DNA of 64,000 nt from Nocardia sp. alder85J (GCF_020176955.2 NZ_JAIUCZ020000007.1:310001-374000); one strand, 5' to 3'. Counted from the stretch's first letter, positions 42,933 through 52,319 are shown. Numbers and translations are program-made. Notes: generated from the sequence alone by a model not told the origin.

Positions 42933-44327
42933 ATGATTTCCGTACCCGTCACGGACACCCGTGCGCACGCCACCGACCGGCTCACGCTGGCAGCGGTGAC
43001 CGGTGGGCAGTTCCTGGCCGTGCTGTCGAGTACGGCGGTCGGGGTGGCGCTGCCGACCATCGGGCACGAACTGCACACCGGCGCCACCACCTCGGAGTGG
43101 ATCGTCAACGCCTATGTGCTGGTCTACGCCAGCCTGATGGTCGCCGGCGGCGGCCTCGGCGACCGCTACGGGCGCAAGGGCGCGTTCCTGCTGGGGGTGA
43201 CGCTGTTCGGAGTGGGCGCGCTGCTCGGCGGGCTGGCGCCCTCCGTCCCGATCCTGTTGGCGGGCAGGGTGATCCAGGGCCTCGGCCCGGCGCTGCTGGT
43301 GCCCAGCAGCCTGGCGATCGTGCGGGCCACCTTCCACGACGAGCGGCAGCGCGCGATGGCGATCGGATTGTGGTCCACCAGTTCGGGTCTGGGCATGGCG
43401 ATCGGCCCGGTGTTCGGCGGCGTCGTGGTCGCCGAACTCGGCTGGCGCTGGGTGCTGCTGCTCAACGCGCCGCTGGCCGCGGTGGTGGTCGCGGTGGCCG
43501 CACTGGCGGTGCCGCGACTACCGCACGCCCCTGCGGCGCACGACTTCGATTGGGCCGCAGCGCCATTGACGACGGTGGCGGTCGGAGCGCCGGCGTTCGG
43601 ACTGATCGAGGGCCAGCAGTACGGCTGGACCTCCGCCACGACGCTGGGCGCGTTCGCCGTCGCCGCGCTCACCGGTGCTGCCTTCCTGCGCTGGGAGCGG
43701 CGCCGCCCCGAACCGCTGGTCGACATCGCGCTGTTCCGCGATCCGGCGTTCGCCGCGGCCAATCTGGCGGGGCTGGTGGTGTTCTTCGCCTTCATCGGCC
43801 TGGTGGTCTATCTCAGCGCGTATTTCCAACAGCTACAAGGACATTCGGCGATCCGCGCGGGTTTCGACGTGTGCGCGATCGGTATCGCGTTCGCGGTGGC
43901 GGCGCCGATCTCGGGGCGGTTGGTCGGCCGCTTCGGCGCCCGGCCGCCGATGGTCGCGGGGCTGCTGCTCGGCGGCGGCGCCGTTCTGGGATTGCTGGGG
44001 CTGCAACGCGATACCGGTCTCGGCGCGATCTGGTGGGTGCTCGCCCTCGGCGGCTTCGGCATCGGCCTGTCGCTGACCCCGATGACCGCGACCGCGGTGG
44101 CCGCGGTGCTGCCACACCGCACCGGTATGGCCTCGGCCGTGCACAACGGGCTGCGTCAGGTCGGGCAGGTACTCGGCGTCGCCGTCCTGGGCGCCCTCGC
44201 CTACGGGAGCTCCGGATTGAACATCGACGGCCTGCACCACGCCTTCGCGGTGGCGGGAATCAGCATGCTCGTCACCGCACTGATCGCCGCGGCCGCACTG
44301 CACCGCCGACCGGAACCCATCGCTTGA
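42933..44327 (+). CDS. MFS drug:H+ antiporter, DHA2 family (14 TM)
   Basis: 464-residue exporter of the major facilitator superfamily. Seen are motif D-like LAVLSSTAVGVALPTIGHEL, SEWIVNAYVLVYASLMVAGG, motif A GLGDRYGRKGAFLLGV, and motif C-like GLGMAIGPVFGGVV, with about 14 helices, typical of QacA/EmrB-type pumps. The DHA2 TM1 Asp seen in many members is absent. The start is taken as ATG 42933 without a clear ribosome site; an intron remnant lies upstream. Likely control is by the divergent LysR regulator. Confidence 0.92.
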   Translation: MISVPVTDTRAHATDRLTLAAVTGGQFLAVLSSTAVGVALPTIGHELHTGATTSEWIVNAYVLVYASLMVAGGGLGDRYGRKGAFLLGVTLFGVGALLGGLAPSVPILLAGRVIQGLGPALLVPSSLAIVRATFHDERQRAMAIGLWSTSSGLGMAIGPVFGGVVVAELGWRWVLLLNAPLAAVVVAVAALAVPRLPHAPAAHDFDWAAAPLTTVAVGAPAFGLIEGQQYGWTSATTLGAFAVAALTGAAFLRWERRRPEPLVDIALFRDPAFAAANLAGLVVFFAFIGLVVYLSAYFQQLQGHSAIRAGFDVCAIGIAFAVAAPISGRLVGRFGARPPMVAGLLLGGGAVLGLLGLQRDTGLGAIWWVLALGGFGIGLSLTPMTATAVAAVLPHRTGMASAVHNGLRQVGQVLGVAVLGALAYGSSGLNIDGLHHAFAVAGISMLVTALIAAAALHRRPEPIA

Positions 44328-44477
44328 CCCCGGAGGGCTCGACTCGACGGCCGCGCCTCGTCATTCGGCCTCGAGCGGAGGCACCGCACCACCCGGATGC
44401 GCCGTGTCCCCCGGCTGCCCCGCGGCACTTCGCCGGCGGCTGCCACGTACCACTTCAGCGTCGGCGGCTCCGCGGTA

Positions 44478-45044
44478 TTACTTCGCCACCAGCGGCTGCG
44501 CCGCGTCGACCGCATTCGCCATCGCGTCGAATGCCGCACTGTCGCCGGCACCCTTGATCAGGACCCGGACCGTGCCGAAATCGGTGACCCAGGCCGGTTC
44601 GCTGCCGGGTTGGTGATAGACCGACCAGGTGCGATCGCCGAGTTGCTGGGTACCGCCGGCGTGCCGGGCGCCCTCGATGTGCCCGGCCAGCGCGTCCGGG
44701 GTCGCATTGGACTGGGTGAGCTGCATGTAGGTGCCCTGCGGTGTGATGAATCCCACCGTGCTCACGTCACCCCCGCCGGTGCCGGTGACGGTGTCGCGGC
44801 TGCCCGAGTTGGGTGTCCAGCCCGGCAGATCCGGCTTGCGGACCGGGAAGGACAGGGTGTGCGCATCGGCTTGCAGCGCGGCGTCCAGATCGAAGGACGG
44901 GATGTTGCCGCGTGTCGGGCCGTGGGCCGAGAAGCTGCACTGGCTGGCGACGGCCGCGAAGACCACGCAGATCAGCACCAGCGGGATCAGCGACCAGACC
45001 AGGTCCCGATAGTCGTGCTGAGTGCGGGGTTTCTGGTAGGACAC
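44478..45044 (-). CDS. DUF4245 membrane-anchored protein
   Basis: 188 residues: a short cytosolic N-terminus ([18 protein letters not shown]), one membrane helix ([17 protein letters not shown]) and an extracytoplasmic domain ([40 protein letters not shown]). This is the DUF4245 layout. The gene is divergent from glpX, as Rv1100 is next to glpX in M. tuberculosis. The start is GTG 45044. The function is unknown. Confidence 0.88.
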   Translation of the reverse strand: MSYQKPRTQHDYRDLVWSLIPLVLICVVFAAVASQCSFSAHGPTRGNIPSFDLDAALQADAHTLSFPVRKPDLPGWTPNSGSRDTVTGTGGGDVSTVGFITPQGTYMQLTQSNATPDALAGHIEGARHAGGTQQLGDRTWSVYHQPGSEPAWVTDFGTVRVLIKGAGDSAAFDAMANAVDAAQPLVAK

Positions 45045-45196
45045 AGCCCCAGTATCCACGCCCCGGCCCCGGCGGCCGCACACCCCTCCGCTCGCGCGCA
45101 TCCCGTTCCACCGGCCCGCGCACCCTGACAGGTGATCAACCGTTCAGGGCACTCTGCGACAATTCGGTCAGCGAAGGACAACCTAGGAGGCACGCC

Positions 45197-46240
45197 ATGA
45201 CGGCATCCACCCCCGCATCCAGCCGCCGCGAGGCCCCGGACCGCAACCTCGCCCTCGAGCTGGTCCGGGTGACCGAAGCCGGTGCCATGGCCGCGGGCCG
45301 GTGGGTCGGCCGGGGCGACAAGGAGGGCGGCGACGGCGCCGCGGTCGACGCGATGCGTCAGCTCGTGGCCTCCGTGTCCATGCGCGGCATCGTCGTGATC
45401 GGCGAGGGCGAGAAGGACGAGGCGCCCATGCTGTACAACGGCGAGTCCGTCGGCGATGGCACCGGGCCGGATGTCGACTTCGCGGTCGACCCGATCGACG
45501 GCACCACCCTGATGGCCAAGGGTTCACCGGGTGCGATCGCGGTGCTGGCGGTGGCCGAGCGCGGCGCGATGTTCGATCCGTCGGCCGTCTTCTACATGGA
45601 GAAGATCGCCGTCGGCCCGGAGGCCGCCGACGTGATCGACATCGCGGCCCCGATCTCGGAGAACCTGCGCCGGGTCGCCAAGGCCAAGGCCACCCGGGTC
45701 GCCGATCTCACGGTGTGCATCCTGGACCGGCCGCGGCACGCGCGCCACATCCAGGAGGTGCGCGACGCCGGCGCCCGCATCCGCCTGATCGGCGACGGCG
45801 ACGTGGCCGGTGCGATCGCCGCGGCCCGCCCCGATTCCGGCACCGACCTGCTGATCGGCATCGGCGGCACCCCGGAGGGCATCATCGCCGCAGCCGCCAT
45901 GCGCTGCATGGGCGGTGCGCTCCAGGGCAAGCTCGCCCCCAAGGACGACGACGAACGGCAGCGCGCCATCGACGCCGGCTACGACCTGGACCGGATCCTG
46001 GACACCGAGGATCTGGTGTCCGGGGAGAACGTCTTCTTCTGTGCGACCGGTGTCACCGACGGCGATCTGCTGCGCGGCGTGCGCTACTACTCCGGCGGCG
46101 CCTCGACCCAGTCCATCGTGATGCGCTCGAAGTCCGGCACGGTCCGCATGATCGACGCCTACCACCGCCTGACCAAGTTGCGGGAGTACTCGTCGGTCGA
46201 TTTCACCGGCGACGAGCACGCCGCGCCCCCGATGCCCTGA
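45197..46240 (+). CDS. glpX: class II fructose-1,6-bisphosphatase
   Basis: 347-residue class II FBPase, needed for gluconeogenesis in mycolata, where it is the main FBPase. Metal and substrate motifs are [34 protein letters not shown] and [20 protein letters not shown]. The ATG at 45197 has an ideal AGGAGG (45185-45190). In M. tuberculosis glpX is followed by the fumarase gene; here fumC lies 9 kb away beyond phoH, a desaturase-like gene and the toxin unit. Confidence 0.96.
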   Translation: MTASTPASSRREAPDRNLALELVRVTEAGAMAAGRWVGRGDKEGGDGAAVDAMRQLVASVSMRGIVVIGEGEKDEAPMLYNGESVGDGTGPDVDFAVDPIDGTTLMAKGSPGAIAVLAVAERGAMFDPSAVFYMEKIAVGPEAADVIDIAAPISENLRRVAKAKATRVADLTVCILDRPRHARHIQEVRDAGARIRLIGDGDVAGAIAAARPDSGTDLLIGIGGTPEGIIAAAAMRCMGGALQGKLAPKDDDERQRAIDAGYDLDRILDTEDLVSGENVFFCATGVTDGDLLRGVRYYSGGASTQSIVMRSKSGTVRMIDAYHRLTKLREYSSVDFTGDEHAAPPMP

Positions 46241-46263
46241 GGCGTCGCGAGCAGAACCGGTGG

Positions 46264-46536
46264 CTAGGTGCGCTCGGCCAGGTACTCGATGTACAACGGC
46301 CGCAGCGCATCGGCCACCGACCCCTCGCCGGCGTGCACGTAGTCGTCGAGCATCGGCAGGATGTACTTGATGTCGGACTCGCTCTCGGCGAGGTTCCCGG
46401 CCGCCGCCTCGGCGGCGGGTATCTGCTCCAGCAACTGCCACAAGAACTTCACGTCACCATGCGTGACGGCATGTTTCACCGCCCGATCGTGAAGCTCCTT
46501 CGACGACAACTGGTCCAGTTCCCGAACGTCCGCCAT
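46264..46536 (-). CDS. small acidic helical protein, unknown
   Basis: 90-residue soluble protein, nearly all predicted helix (ELDQLSSKELHDRAVKHAV, GDVKFLWQLLEQIPAAEAA, YILPMLDDYVHAGEGS). The ATG 46536 start avoids a longer frame to 46614 that crosses the divergent DUF488 promoter. No family is recognised. It converges with glpX, with 23 nt between stops. Confidence 0.7.
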   Translation of the reverse strand: MADVRELDQLSSKELHDRAVKHAVTHGDVKFLWQLLEQIPAAEAAAGNLAESESDIKYILPMLDDYVHAGEGSVADALRPLYIEYLAERT

Positions 46537-46598
46537 GAAGGGCACTCTATCCGCTGTGACCGTTTCGGGGCTCGCGTCTCCCATCGGTTCGTGCTGCG

Positions 46599-46997
46599 AT
46601 GGGAGATATGGCACAGCAGCCGCACGGCCGTCGCACCGCCCGCCCGGAGGTCCGGGTGGCCCGGGTCTACGAGCCGCCGGCGGCCGCGGACGGCACCCGG
46701 ATCCTGGTGGATCGGCTGTGGCCGCGCGGCATCGGCAAACAGCAGGCGCGCGTGGACGAATGGGCCCGGGACGTCACGCCGTCCACCGAACTGCGCCGCT
46801 GGCTGCACGCCGATCCCGCCCGGCGGCAGCCGGAGTTCGAACGCCGCTACCTGGCCGAACTCGCCGGTGACCGGCAGCAGCAGGCGCTCGCCCACCTCCG
46901 CGAGCTGGCCGCCGCCGGTGCAGTGACTCTCGTCACATCGGTCAAGGATCCTGCGCACAGCCACATCCCGGTGTTGCTGGCCCAACTGGACCGCTGA
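46599..46997 (+). CDS. DUF488-family protein
   Basis: 132-residue protein of the DUF488/YeaO type: VARVYEPPAAADGTRILVDR, LWPRGIGKQQARVDEWARDV, TPSTELRRWLHADPAR, FERRYLAEL and TLVTSVKDPAHSHIPVLL. These match the compact form of the family. The biochemical role is unknown, although a conserved Arg/Trp-rich pocket suggests ligand or nucleic-acid binding. The start is ATG 46599 (ATG 46608 is possible). It stands alone, upstream of phoH. Confidence 0.88.
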   Translation: MGDMAQQPHGRRTARPEVRVARVYEPPAAADGTRILVDRLWPRGIGKQQARVDEWARDVTPSTELRRWLHADPARRQPEFERRYLAELAGDRQQQALAHLRELAAAGAVTLVTSVKDPAHSHIPVLLAQLDR

Positions 46998-47130
46998 AGA
47001 TCACCCGCGAGCTGGACATTTACGGGATGTTCACCGTGCCGAACGAGATCACTCTCACCTTGGCGGCGAAATCGCAGTAACGTCGGGTGTGCGGGCCGCG
47101 GCGGTGTGGCTCGTACGGGAGGTCCTGATC

Positions 47131-47184
47131 GTGACTGAGCAACTCAGTGCGAGGGGGCCGGCACCCGGCCCCTGGGCCGATTGA
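47131..47184 (+). CDS. possible 17-residue leader peptide upstream of phoH
   Basis: GTG 47131 to TGA 47184 encodes MTEQLSARGPAPGPWAD. GGGAGG (47117-47122) is placed 8 nt upstream, a better site than most genes here have. A perfect 8-bp hairpin (47154-47161 with 47165-47172) lies within the ORF. It ends 81 nt before phoH. Mycobacterial phoH2 is reported to be coupled to a small upstream antitoxin gene (phoAT); this peptide is shorter than I would expect for that, so it is listed only as a candidate. Confidence 0.4.
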   Translation: MTEQLSARGPAPGPWAD

Positions 47185-47265
47185 TCTAGTCGATCGATCC
47201 GCAGGCCGACCGGTCCAGCGAGAGTAGTCCGTGCAAGTGAAGCACGGGCAACGAAGGAGCCCACC

Positions 47266-48573
47266 GTGACTGATGCACGCTCCGTCAAAACCTTCGTGAT
47301 CGACACTTCCGTGTTGCTGTCGGATCCCTGGGCCGTAACTCGATTCGGTCAGAACCAGGTGGTCCTGCCACTGGTAGTGATCAGCGAACTGGAGGCAAAA
47401 CGCCATCACCACGAACTCGGCTGGTTCGCTCGGGAAGCCTTGCGCATGCTGGACGATCTGCGGATCGAGCACACTCGGCTGGATCAGAACGTGCCGGTCG
47501 GCACGGCGGGCGGCACGCTACGGGTGGAGTTGAACCACACCGATCCCGAGGTGTTGCCGGTGGGTTTTCGCACCGATACCAACGATTCCCGAATTCTCGC
47601 TTGTGCGTTGAATCTCGCGGCCGAGGGCAACCGGGTGGTCCTGGTGTCCAAGGACATTCCGCTGCGGGTGAAGGCGGGCGCGGTCGGCCTGGACGCGGAC
47701 GAGTACCACGCCCAGGACGTGATCGTCTCCGGCTGGACCGGCATGGCCGAGATCGACGCGAGCTCCGAATGTGTGGACCGGCTCTACACCGAGGGTGTCA
47801 TCGATCTGGACGAGGCCCGGGATCTGCCCTGCCACACCGGAATTCGACTGCTGTCGGCCAACGGTAGCGCGCTGGCCCGGATCACCCCGGACAAGCGGGT
47901 GCAGTTGGTGCGCGGCGATCGGGAGGCGTTCGGGCTGCACGGCCGGTCGGCGGAGCAGCGCATCGCGCTGGATCTGCTGCTGGACGAGAGCGTCGGCATC
48001 ATCTCCCTCGGCGGCAAGGCCGGCACCGGTAAGTCGGCGCTGGCGCTGACCGCGGGCCTGGAAGCGGTGCTGGAGCGCCGCACCCAGCGCAAGGTGGTGG
48101 TTTTCCGGCCGCTGTACGCGGTCGGCGGCCAGGAACTGGGTTACCTGCCGGGCAGCGAGAGCGAGAAGATGGGCCCCTGGGCACAGGCGGTCTTCGACAC
48201 GCTGGACGGGCTGGCCAGCCCGGAGGTGATGGAGGAGGTGCTCTCCCGCGGGATGCTGGAGGTGCTGCCGCTGACCCACATTCGCGGCCGGTCGCTGCAC
48301 GACTCCTTCGTGATCGTCGACGAGGCGCAGTCGCTGGAGCGGAATGTGCTGCTCACGGTGCTGAGCCGGTTGGGCAGCGGCTCACGGGTGGTGCTCACGC
48401 ACGATGTCGCACAGCGCGACAACCTGCGCGTCGGGCGGCACGACGGCGTGGCGGCGGTGATCGAGAAGCTCAAGGGCCATCCGCTGTTCGCGCACATCAC
48501 CTTGACCCGCAGCGAGCGGTCGCCGATCGCGGCGCTCGTCACCGAGATGCTGGAGGAGTACGGTCCACGCTGA
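47266..48573 (+). CDS. phoH2: PhoH2-type protein (PIN nuclease + PhoH ATPase)
   Basis: 435-residue fusion of an N-terminal PIN RNase domain ([11 protein letters not shown] with D13; [22 protein letters not shown]) and a C-terminal PhoH helicase/ATPase (Walker [12 protein letters not shown], about residue 250; Walker [22 protein letters not shown]). In mycobacteria PhoH2 is a sequence-specific RNA-unwinding ribonuclease acting as the toxin of a type II-like module. The GTG at 47266 follows AAGGAG (47254-47259). It is upstream of the DesA2-like gene, the same order as Rv1095-Rv1094. Confidence 0.94.
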   Translation: MTDARSVKTFVIDTSVLLSDPWAVTRFGQNQVVLPLVVISELEAKRHHHELGWFAREALRMLDDLRIEHTRLDQNVPVGTAGGTLRVELNHTDPEVLPVGFRTDTNDSRILACALNLAAEGNRVVLVSKDIPLRVKAGAVGLDADEYHAQDVIVSGWTGMAEIDASSECVDRLYTEGVIDLDEARDLPCHTGIRLLSANGSALARITPDKRVQLVRGDREAFGLHGRSAEQRIALDLLLDESVGIISLGGKAGTGKSALALTAGLEAVLERRTQRKVVVFRPLYAVGGQELGYLPGSESEKMGPWAQAVFDTLDGLASPEVMEEVLSRGMLEVLPLTHIRGRSLHDSFVIVDEAQSLERNVLLTVLSRLGSGSRVVLTHDVAQRDNLRVGRHDGVAAVIEKLKGHPLFAHITLTRSERSPIAALVTEMLEEYGPR

Positions 48574-48738
48574 TCCCGGCGTGAGAGCCGTCGCGGCGCC
48601 GGGGTTCCCGGCGCCGCGGCGCTCCGGCGGTCACCGCGATCGCGCAGGTCATGCACCTGCCTGTGGATTCGCTGTGTCCTTGCCGTGGACAATTGGGCGG
48701 ATCGCCCGAAACCGCCTCGCGGTGGGTAAATTTGCGGC

Positions 48739-49596
48739 GTGCAAAGTTTTTTGACCGACCGTGAGCTGCTGGAATCGCTGGCGCCGGAGGTGGAAGCGAA
48801 TCTGAAGCGGCACATCGCGGCCGCCGACGAGTGGCAACCCCACGACTATGTGCCGTGGGCCGAGGGGCGCAATTTCGAATTCCTCGGCGGCGTCGACTGG
48901 GACCCTGCGCAGTCGACGCTGAGTGAGACCGCGAAACTGGCGCTGACGGTGAGCGTGCTGATCGCCGACAATTTGCCTTCCTACCACCGGGAGGTCGGCA
49001 AGTACCTGCGGACCGGTCCGTGGTGGCGCTGGGTGGGCCGCTGGACCGCCGAGGAGAACCGGCACGAGATCCTGCTGCGCAATTATCTGATGGTGACACG
49101 CGCGGTCGATCCGGTGCAGTTGGATCGCTCGCGCATGGAGCACATGACCAACGGTTTCCGCCGCCCGCCGCTGCACCTGCTGGATGTGCTGGCCGAGGTC
49201 GCGTTCGACGAGGCCGCCGCCGCGATCCGGCACCGCAACATCGCCGCACTCGGCGAGAACGCCATGGTGACCGCGATCGCCGAGCGCCTGGCCGCCGACG
49301 ACGAACTCCAGAGCGAGTTCTTCGCCGATCTGGTCGCCGCGGCCTTCGACCTGGTCCCCGACCAGACCATGCGGGCCGTCGCGGACCGCATCGCCGCGTT
49401 CCGGGTGCCCGAACTCACCCTCGCCGACGGCCGCAACAGCACCGAGGTGCTCACCGACGCCGGCATCCACGATCCGGCCCGCACCGCCGAGCTGGTCTTC
49501 GCACCCCTGCTGGAGCGTTGGAACGTCTTCTCCCGCACCGATTTCGGTGAGGCGGGCGAGCAGGCCCGCGCCGAACTGACCGTCGCGGCCCGTTAG
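48739..49596 (+). CDS. DesA2-like acyl-ACP desaturase family protein with incomplete diiron site
   Basis: 285-residue protein of the soluble acyl-ACP desaturase family. The first iron motif is kept (WTAEENRH; E106, H109) and E158 in FDEAAAAIRH fits the next ligand. In place of the second DExRH motif there is DDELQ (187-191), so the usual Glu is Asp and the ligand His is Gln. The early Glu (TEE in plant enzymes) reads IADN, as I recall is also altered in M. tuberculosis DesA2. It therefore may not form a normal diiron centre. The GTG start is at 48739. It overlaps the convergent TetR gene by 4 nt. Position after phoH matches desA2. Confidence 0.85.
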   Translation: MQSFLTDRELLESLAPEVEANLKRHIAAADEWQPHDYVPWAEGRNFEFLGGVDWDPAQSTLSETAKLALTVSVLIADNLPSYHREVGKYLRTGPWWRWVGRWTAEENRHEILLRNYLMVTRAVDPVQLDRSRMEHMTNGFRRPPLHLLDVLAEVAFDEAAAAIRHRNIAALGENAMVTAIAERLAADDELQSEFFADLVAAAFDLVPDQTMRAVADRIAAFRVPELTLADGRNSTEVLTDAGIHDPARTAELVFAPLLERWNVFSRTDFGEAGEQARAELTVAAR

Positions 49597-50324
49597 TCGC
49601 CGGCCCGGGTCGCCATCAGGACGGCGAGGCCGTCGAGAATGCGATCGATGCCGAAGTTCAGGGCATTGTCGCGGGCGCCCGGGCCCTCCGGCGCGGCGAA
49701 GGCCGCGATGGTGTGCGGATAACGCCCGGCGTGCGCGGACAACGTCGCGCCGAGTTGCCGGGCCATCTCGTTCTCCAGCCCCGGCTCGCCGACGGTCTGC
49801 TGTGCCAGGGCACGAGCGTGCCCGGCCAGCAGCGCGATCGCGTCGAGGCGCTCGGCACCGGTGAGGCCGGTCTCGGCCAGCGGGGTCAGGCCGGCCTCGA
49901 ACCAGCCGATCTCGTTGGGGCCCAGGGGGCGCGCCCCGACCACCAGTTCCTGCATCCACGGATGCGCGCACATCCCGTCGAACACCGCCACCGCCCAGGC
50001 GCGCAACTGCCGCCGCCACGGCGATTCCGACGAGAGCTGTTCGGCCGCAACACTTTCGGCGACGAGCTCCGGCGCCGCCCCCATCGCGAAGTCCACCATC
50101 AGCGCGGCCAGTTCCGCCTTGCCCGGTAGATACCGGTAGAGCGCCATCTTCGCGCAACCCAGCCGTTCGGCCAGCCGCTGCATGGACAGATTCGCCAGCC
50201 CCTCGGCATCGGCCAGGGCGATGGCCTCGCCGACGATGCGCTCCAGGGTCAGCGACGGTTTCGGACCTCGGCGAGGGCGATCGCGGGTGCCCCACAACAG
50301 GTCCAGCGCGGTGGGTGACGACAT
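49593..50324 (-). CDS. TetR-family transcriptional repressor
   Basis: 243-residue TetR regulator. The HTH is LANLSMQRLAERLGCAKMALYRYL (about residues 48-71), and the C-terminal ligand domain resembles the TetR_C class (AVFDGMCAHPWMQELVV, FGIDRILDGLAVLMA). The start is ATG 50324; ATG 50333 is equally possible and neither has an ideal ribosome site. It is divergent from the FAD-monooxygenase gene, with two similar palindromes in the 100-bp gap, suggesting local repression and autoregulation. Confidence 0.92.
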   Translation of the reverse strand: MSSPTALDLLWGTRDRPRRGPKPSLTLERIVGEAIALADAEGLANLSMQRLAERLGCAKMALYRYLPGKAELAALMVDFAMGAAPELVAESVAAEQLSSESPWRRQLRAWAVAVFDGMCAHPWMQELVVGARPLGPNEIGWFEAGLTPLAETGLTGAERLDAIALLAGHARALAQQTVGEPGLENEMARQLGATLSAHAGRYPHTIAAFAAPEGPGARDNALNFGIDRILDGLAVLMATRAGD

Positions 50325-50348
50325 GACCTCCATCCTTCCGAACGATGC

Positions 50349-50378
50349 TTGACGAAGAAACTGCGTCCATCGTACGCT
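50349..50378 (+). promoter_or_regulatory. likely monooxygenase promoter (TTGACG-N18-TACGCT)
   Basis: TTGACG (50349-50354) and TACGCT (50373-50378) with an 18-nt spacer. The first palindrome (50363-50377) covers the spacer and -10 element, fitting repression by the TetR protein. The match is by eye. Confidence 0.45.
50363..50377. promoter_or_regulatory. TetR operator candidate O1
   Basis: GCGTCCATCGTACGC, an imperfect 15-bp palindrome centred at 50370, exactly 30 bp (about three helical turns) from O2. Confidence 0.6.
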
Positions 50379-50392
50379 TATCGCATTCAACA

Positions 50393-50407
50393 GCGTCCCA
50401 TGGACGC
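50393..50407. promoter_or_regulatory. TetR operator candidate O2
   Basis: GCGTCCCATGGACGC, 6-bp perfect arms around CAT, between the promoter and the monooxygenase ribosome site (GGGAGG, 50415-50420). Together with O1 it also gives an 11-bp inverted repeat, ACTGCGTCCAT / ATGGACGCAGT. Confidence 0.65.
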
Positions 50408-50427
50408 AGTAAGCGGGAGGAACAGCA

Positions 50428-51627
50428 ATGCGCAACACCACCGTCCTCATCTCCGGCGCGAGTATCGCCGGACCGGCGCTGGCCCTGTGGCTGGCGCGCT
50501 ACGGCTGCACGGTCACCGTCGTCGAGAAGTCACCCACCCTGCGCCGCGGCGGGCAGGCCGTCGACTTCACCGGAACCACCCACCACACCGTGCTGGAACG
50601 AATGGGCGTCCTCGCCGACATCCGGCGTCGCCAGACCGGGAAGACCGACACCGTCCTGCACGACGGGTCCGGCCGCCGCCGGGCCGTCATCTCCGGCGAT
50701 TTCACCGGCGGCGACATCGAGATCCTGCGCGGCGACCTCGCCGACATCCTGTACCGGCACACCGCCGACCACTGCGAATACCGCTTCGGCGATACCGTCA
50801 CCGCGCTCACCGACACCGCCGAGGGCGTGCACGTCGAATTCGAACACGCCCCGCCCCAGCGCTTCGACCTGGTGATCGGCTGCGACGGCATGCACTCCCG
50901 GATACGCCGCCTGGCCTTCGGCCCCGAATCCGATTTCGTCGCCCACAAGGGCTATTACTATGCGATCGCCGGCGCCTCCCCCTGGGAATCGCCCGCCGAC
51001 GGCCCGCGTGAGCGCGCGGTGGCGCACGGCTGGAACACCCCCGGCCGCCTCGCCACCTCCGGCGGCTCCAAGGCGGCCCAGCTGTACCTGTTCGCCGCTC
51101 CCCGGCTGGACTGCCCTCGCGACGACCTCGACGCCCAGCGCCGCCTGCTCGCCGACCGCTTCGCCGGCATGGGCGGCGAGGTCCCCCGCATGCTGGCCGA
51201 ACTGCCGGGCCTGGACGGCTTCTATTTCGACTCGCTGAGCAAGGTGACGATGCCGGACTACACCCGCGGCCGCGTCGCCCTGGCCGGCGACGCCGCCCAC
51301 GGCAACACCCTGGCCGGTTTCGGCACCGGCCTGGCCGTGGTCGGCGCCTACGTCCTGGCAGGCGAACTGCTCACCGCCGCAGGCGATCACACCGTCGCCT
51401 TCCCTCGCTACCAGAAGATCATGAAGCGCCACGCCAAACTCGCCGACGGCTCCCACCCCGGCCGGTTCCTGGCCCCGAAAACCGCACTGGGACTGCGCTT
51501 CCGCAACTGGTTCCTCGGCTCCCGCGGGATGGATCTGACGGCCAAGTACGCCGACCACGCCAAGAACGACATCGAGTTGCAGGACTACCCGGCCTTCGCC
51601 GCGGCACACGATACCGAATACCACTGA
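50428..51627 (+). CDS. FAD-dependent aromatic-type monooxygenase
   Basis: 399-residue class A flavin monooxygenase (PHBH fold). It has the N-terminal ADP-binding GASIAGPALALWLARYG (residues 9-25), the DG-type motif VIGCDGMHSRIRRLAFG and the FAD-ribityl motif GRVALAGDAAHGNTLAGFGTGLAV. It resembles the TetX/aurachin-oxidase-like group; the substrate could be an aromatic, polyketide or antibiotic. The ATG at 50428 has GGGAGG upstream. It is the probable target of the divergent TetR regulator. Confidence 0.92.
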   Translation: MRNTTVLISGASIAGPALALWLARYGCTVTVVEKSPTLRRGGQAVDFTGTTHHTVLERMGVLADIRRRQTGKTDTVLHDGSGRRRAVISGDFTGGDIEILRGDLADILYRHTADHCEYRFGDTVTALTDTAEGVHVEFEHAPPQRFDLVIGCDGMHSRIRRLAFGPESDFVAHKGYYYAIAGASPWESPADGPRERAVAHGWNTPGRLATSGGSKAAQLYLFAAPRLDCPRDDLDAQRRLLADRFAGMGGEVPRMLAELPGLDGFYFDSLSKVTMPDYTRGRVALAGDAAHGNTLAGFGTGLAVVGAYVLAGELLTAAGDHTVAFPRYQKIMKRHAKLADGSHPGRFLAPKTALGLRFRNWFLGSRGMDLTAKYADHAKNDIELQDYPAFAAAHDTEYH

Positions 51628-51848
51628 GCGACAACTGTTTCCGCACCCACTTCTGGGTTGCGGCGATCGAGGGCCCGCCTCGGCCACCCGGCCTTCGGCC
51701 GACCGAGCCCTTGCCCCGCTGCCCGATTCAGCAGATCACCGGCTATCCGCCGACAACTCCGCTGCTCGAGAACGGGCTCGCTTCCGGGACGGCGATGTTC
51801 TACAGTGACCAGCTGTAGGGGTTGAGCATGTCCACGGGGAGGACAACG

Positions 51849-52298
51849 ATGAAATCAGTTGCCGGACAGCTGTGTTCGAAAGCGTTTTGGACGGCCGCCG
51901 CGCTGGTCACCGTGGTCGCGGCCACCGGTTGCGGAGGCGGCGACACCGGTGTCACCGCCGACCCGGACAAGGCGCAGATGGAGTCCACGCTGCGGACGGT
52001 GATGAGCGCCAAGAATCCCGGTGACGCGTCCGCCCAGTTCTGCGCCCAGTTCGCGGACATCTTCAAGAGCATCCCGCCCGAAATGACCAGCAACTTCTCG
52101 ACCGTCCGGCCGAAGGGCACGCTGACGAAGCTGGAGGCCGTCCAGATCACCGGCGACAAGGCCACCGCACAGGCCGTCGGGAAGACCGACACCGGCGGCG
52201 ACGCCAGCGGTCCGGTGACCTTCCGCAAGGAGAACGGCACCTGGAAGTACTGCCCCGACATGGGTTTCCCGGTCCCGAGCCCCGCGCCGACGAAGTGA
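51849..52298 (+). CDS. lipoprotein, first gene of the toxin unit
   Basis: 149-residue exported lipoprotein: signal MKSVAGQLCSKAFWTAAALV, lipobox AATGC, then a small domain (KAQMESTLRTVMSAKNPGDA, QFCAQFADIFKSIPPEM, GPVTFRKENGTWKYCPDMG) with two further cysteines that may form a disulfide. The fold looks NTF2-like (Mce-associated/DUF4878 type). The ATG at 51849 follows GGGGAGG; ATGs at 51822 and 51828 are in frame but lack this. It is 21 nt before the next gene, whose mature domain shares the pattern of a helix with LRTV(M/L) followed by a short Phe-containing helix. Confidence 0.75.
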   Translation: MKSVAGQLCSKAFWTAAALVTVVAATGCGGGDTGVTADPDKAQMESTLRTVMSAKNPGDASAQFCAQFADIFKSIPPEMTSNFSTVRPKGTLTKLEAVQITGDKATAQAVGKTDTGGDASGPVTFRKENGTWKYCPDMGFPVPSPAPTK

Positions 52299-52319
52299 CC
52301 CGGGCCGAGGTGATCGGGC

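Noticed and set aside
47027-47080. 17-codon ORF (MFTVPNEITLTLAAKSQ) between DUF488 and phoH
   Set aside because: No ribosome-binding site is visible; it is weaker than the ORF at 47131, although it could be revisited if conserved.
51649-51720. Hairpin-like sequence downstream of the FAD monooxygenase as a terminator
   Set aside because: Only a short CGGCC/GGCCG stem can form and it is no stronger than the background in this GC-rich DNA.
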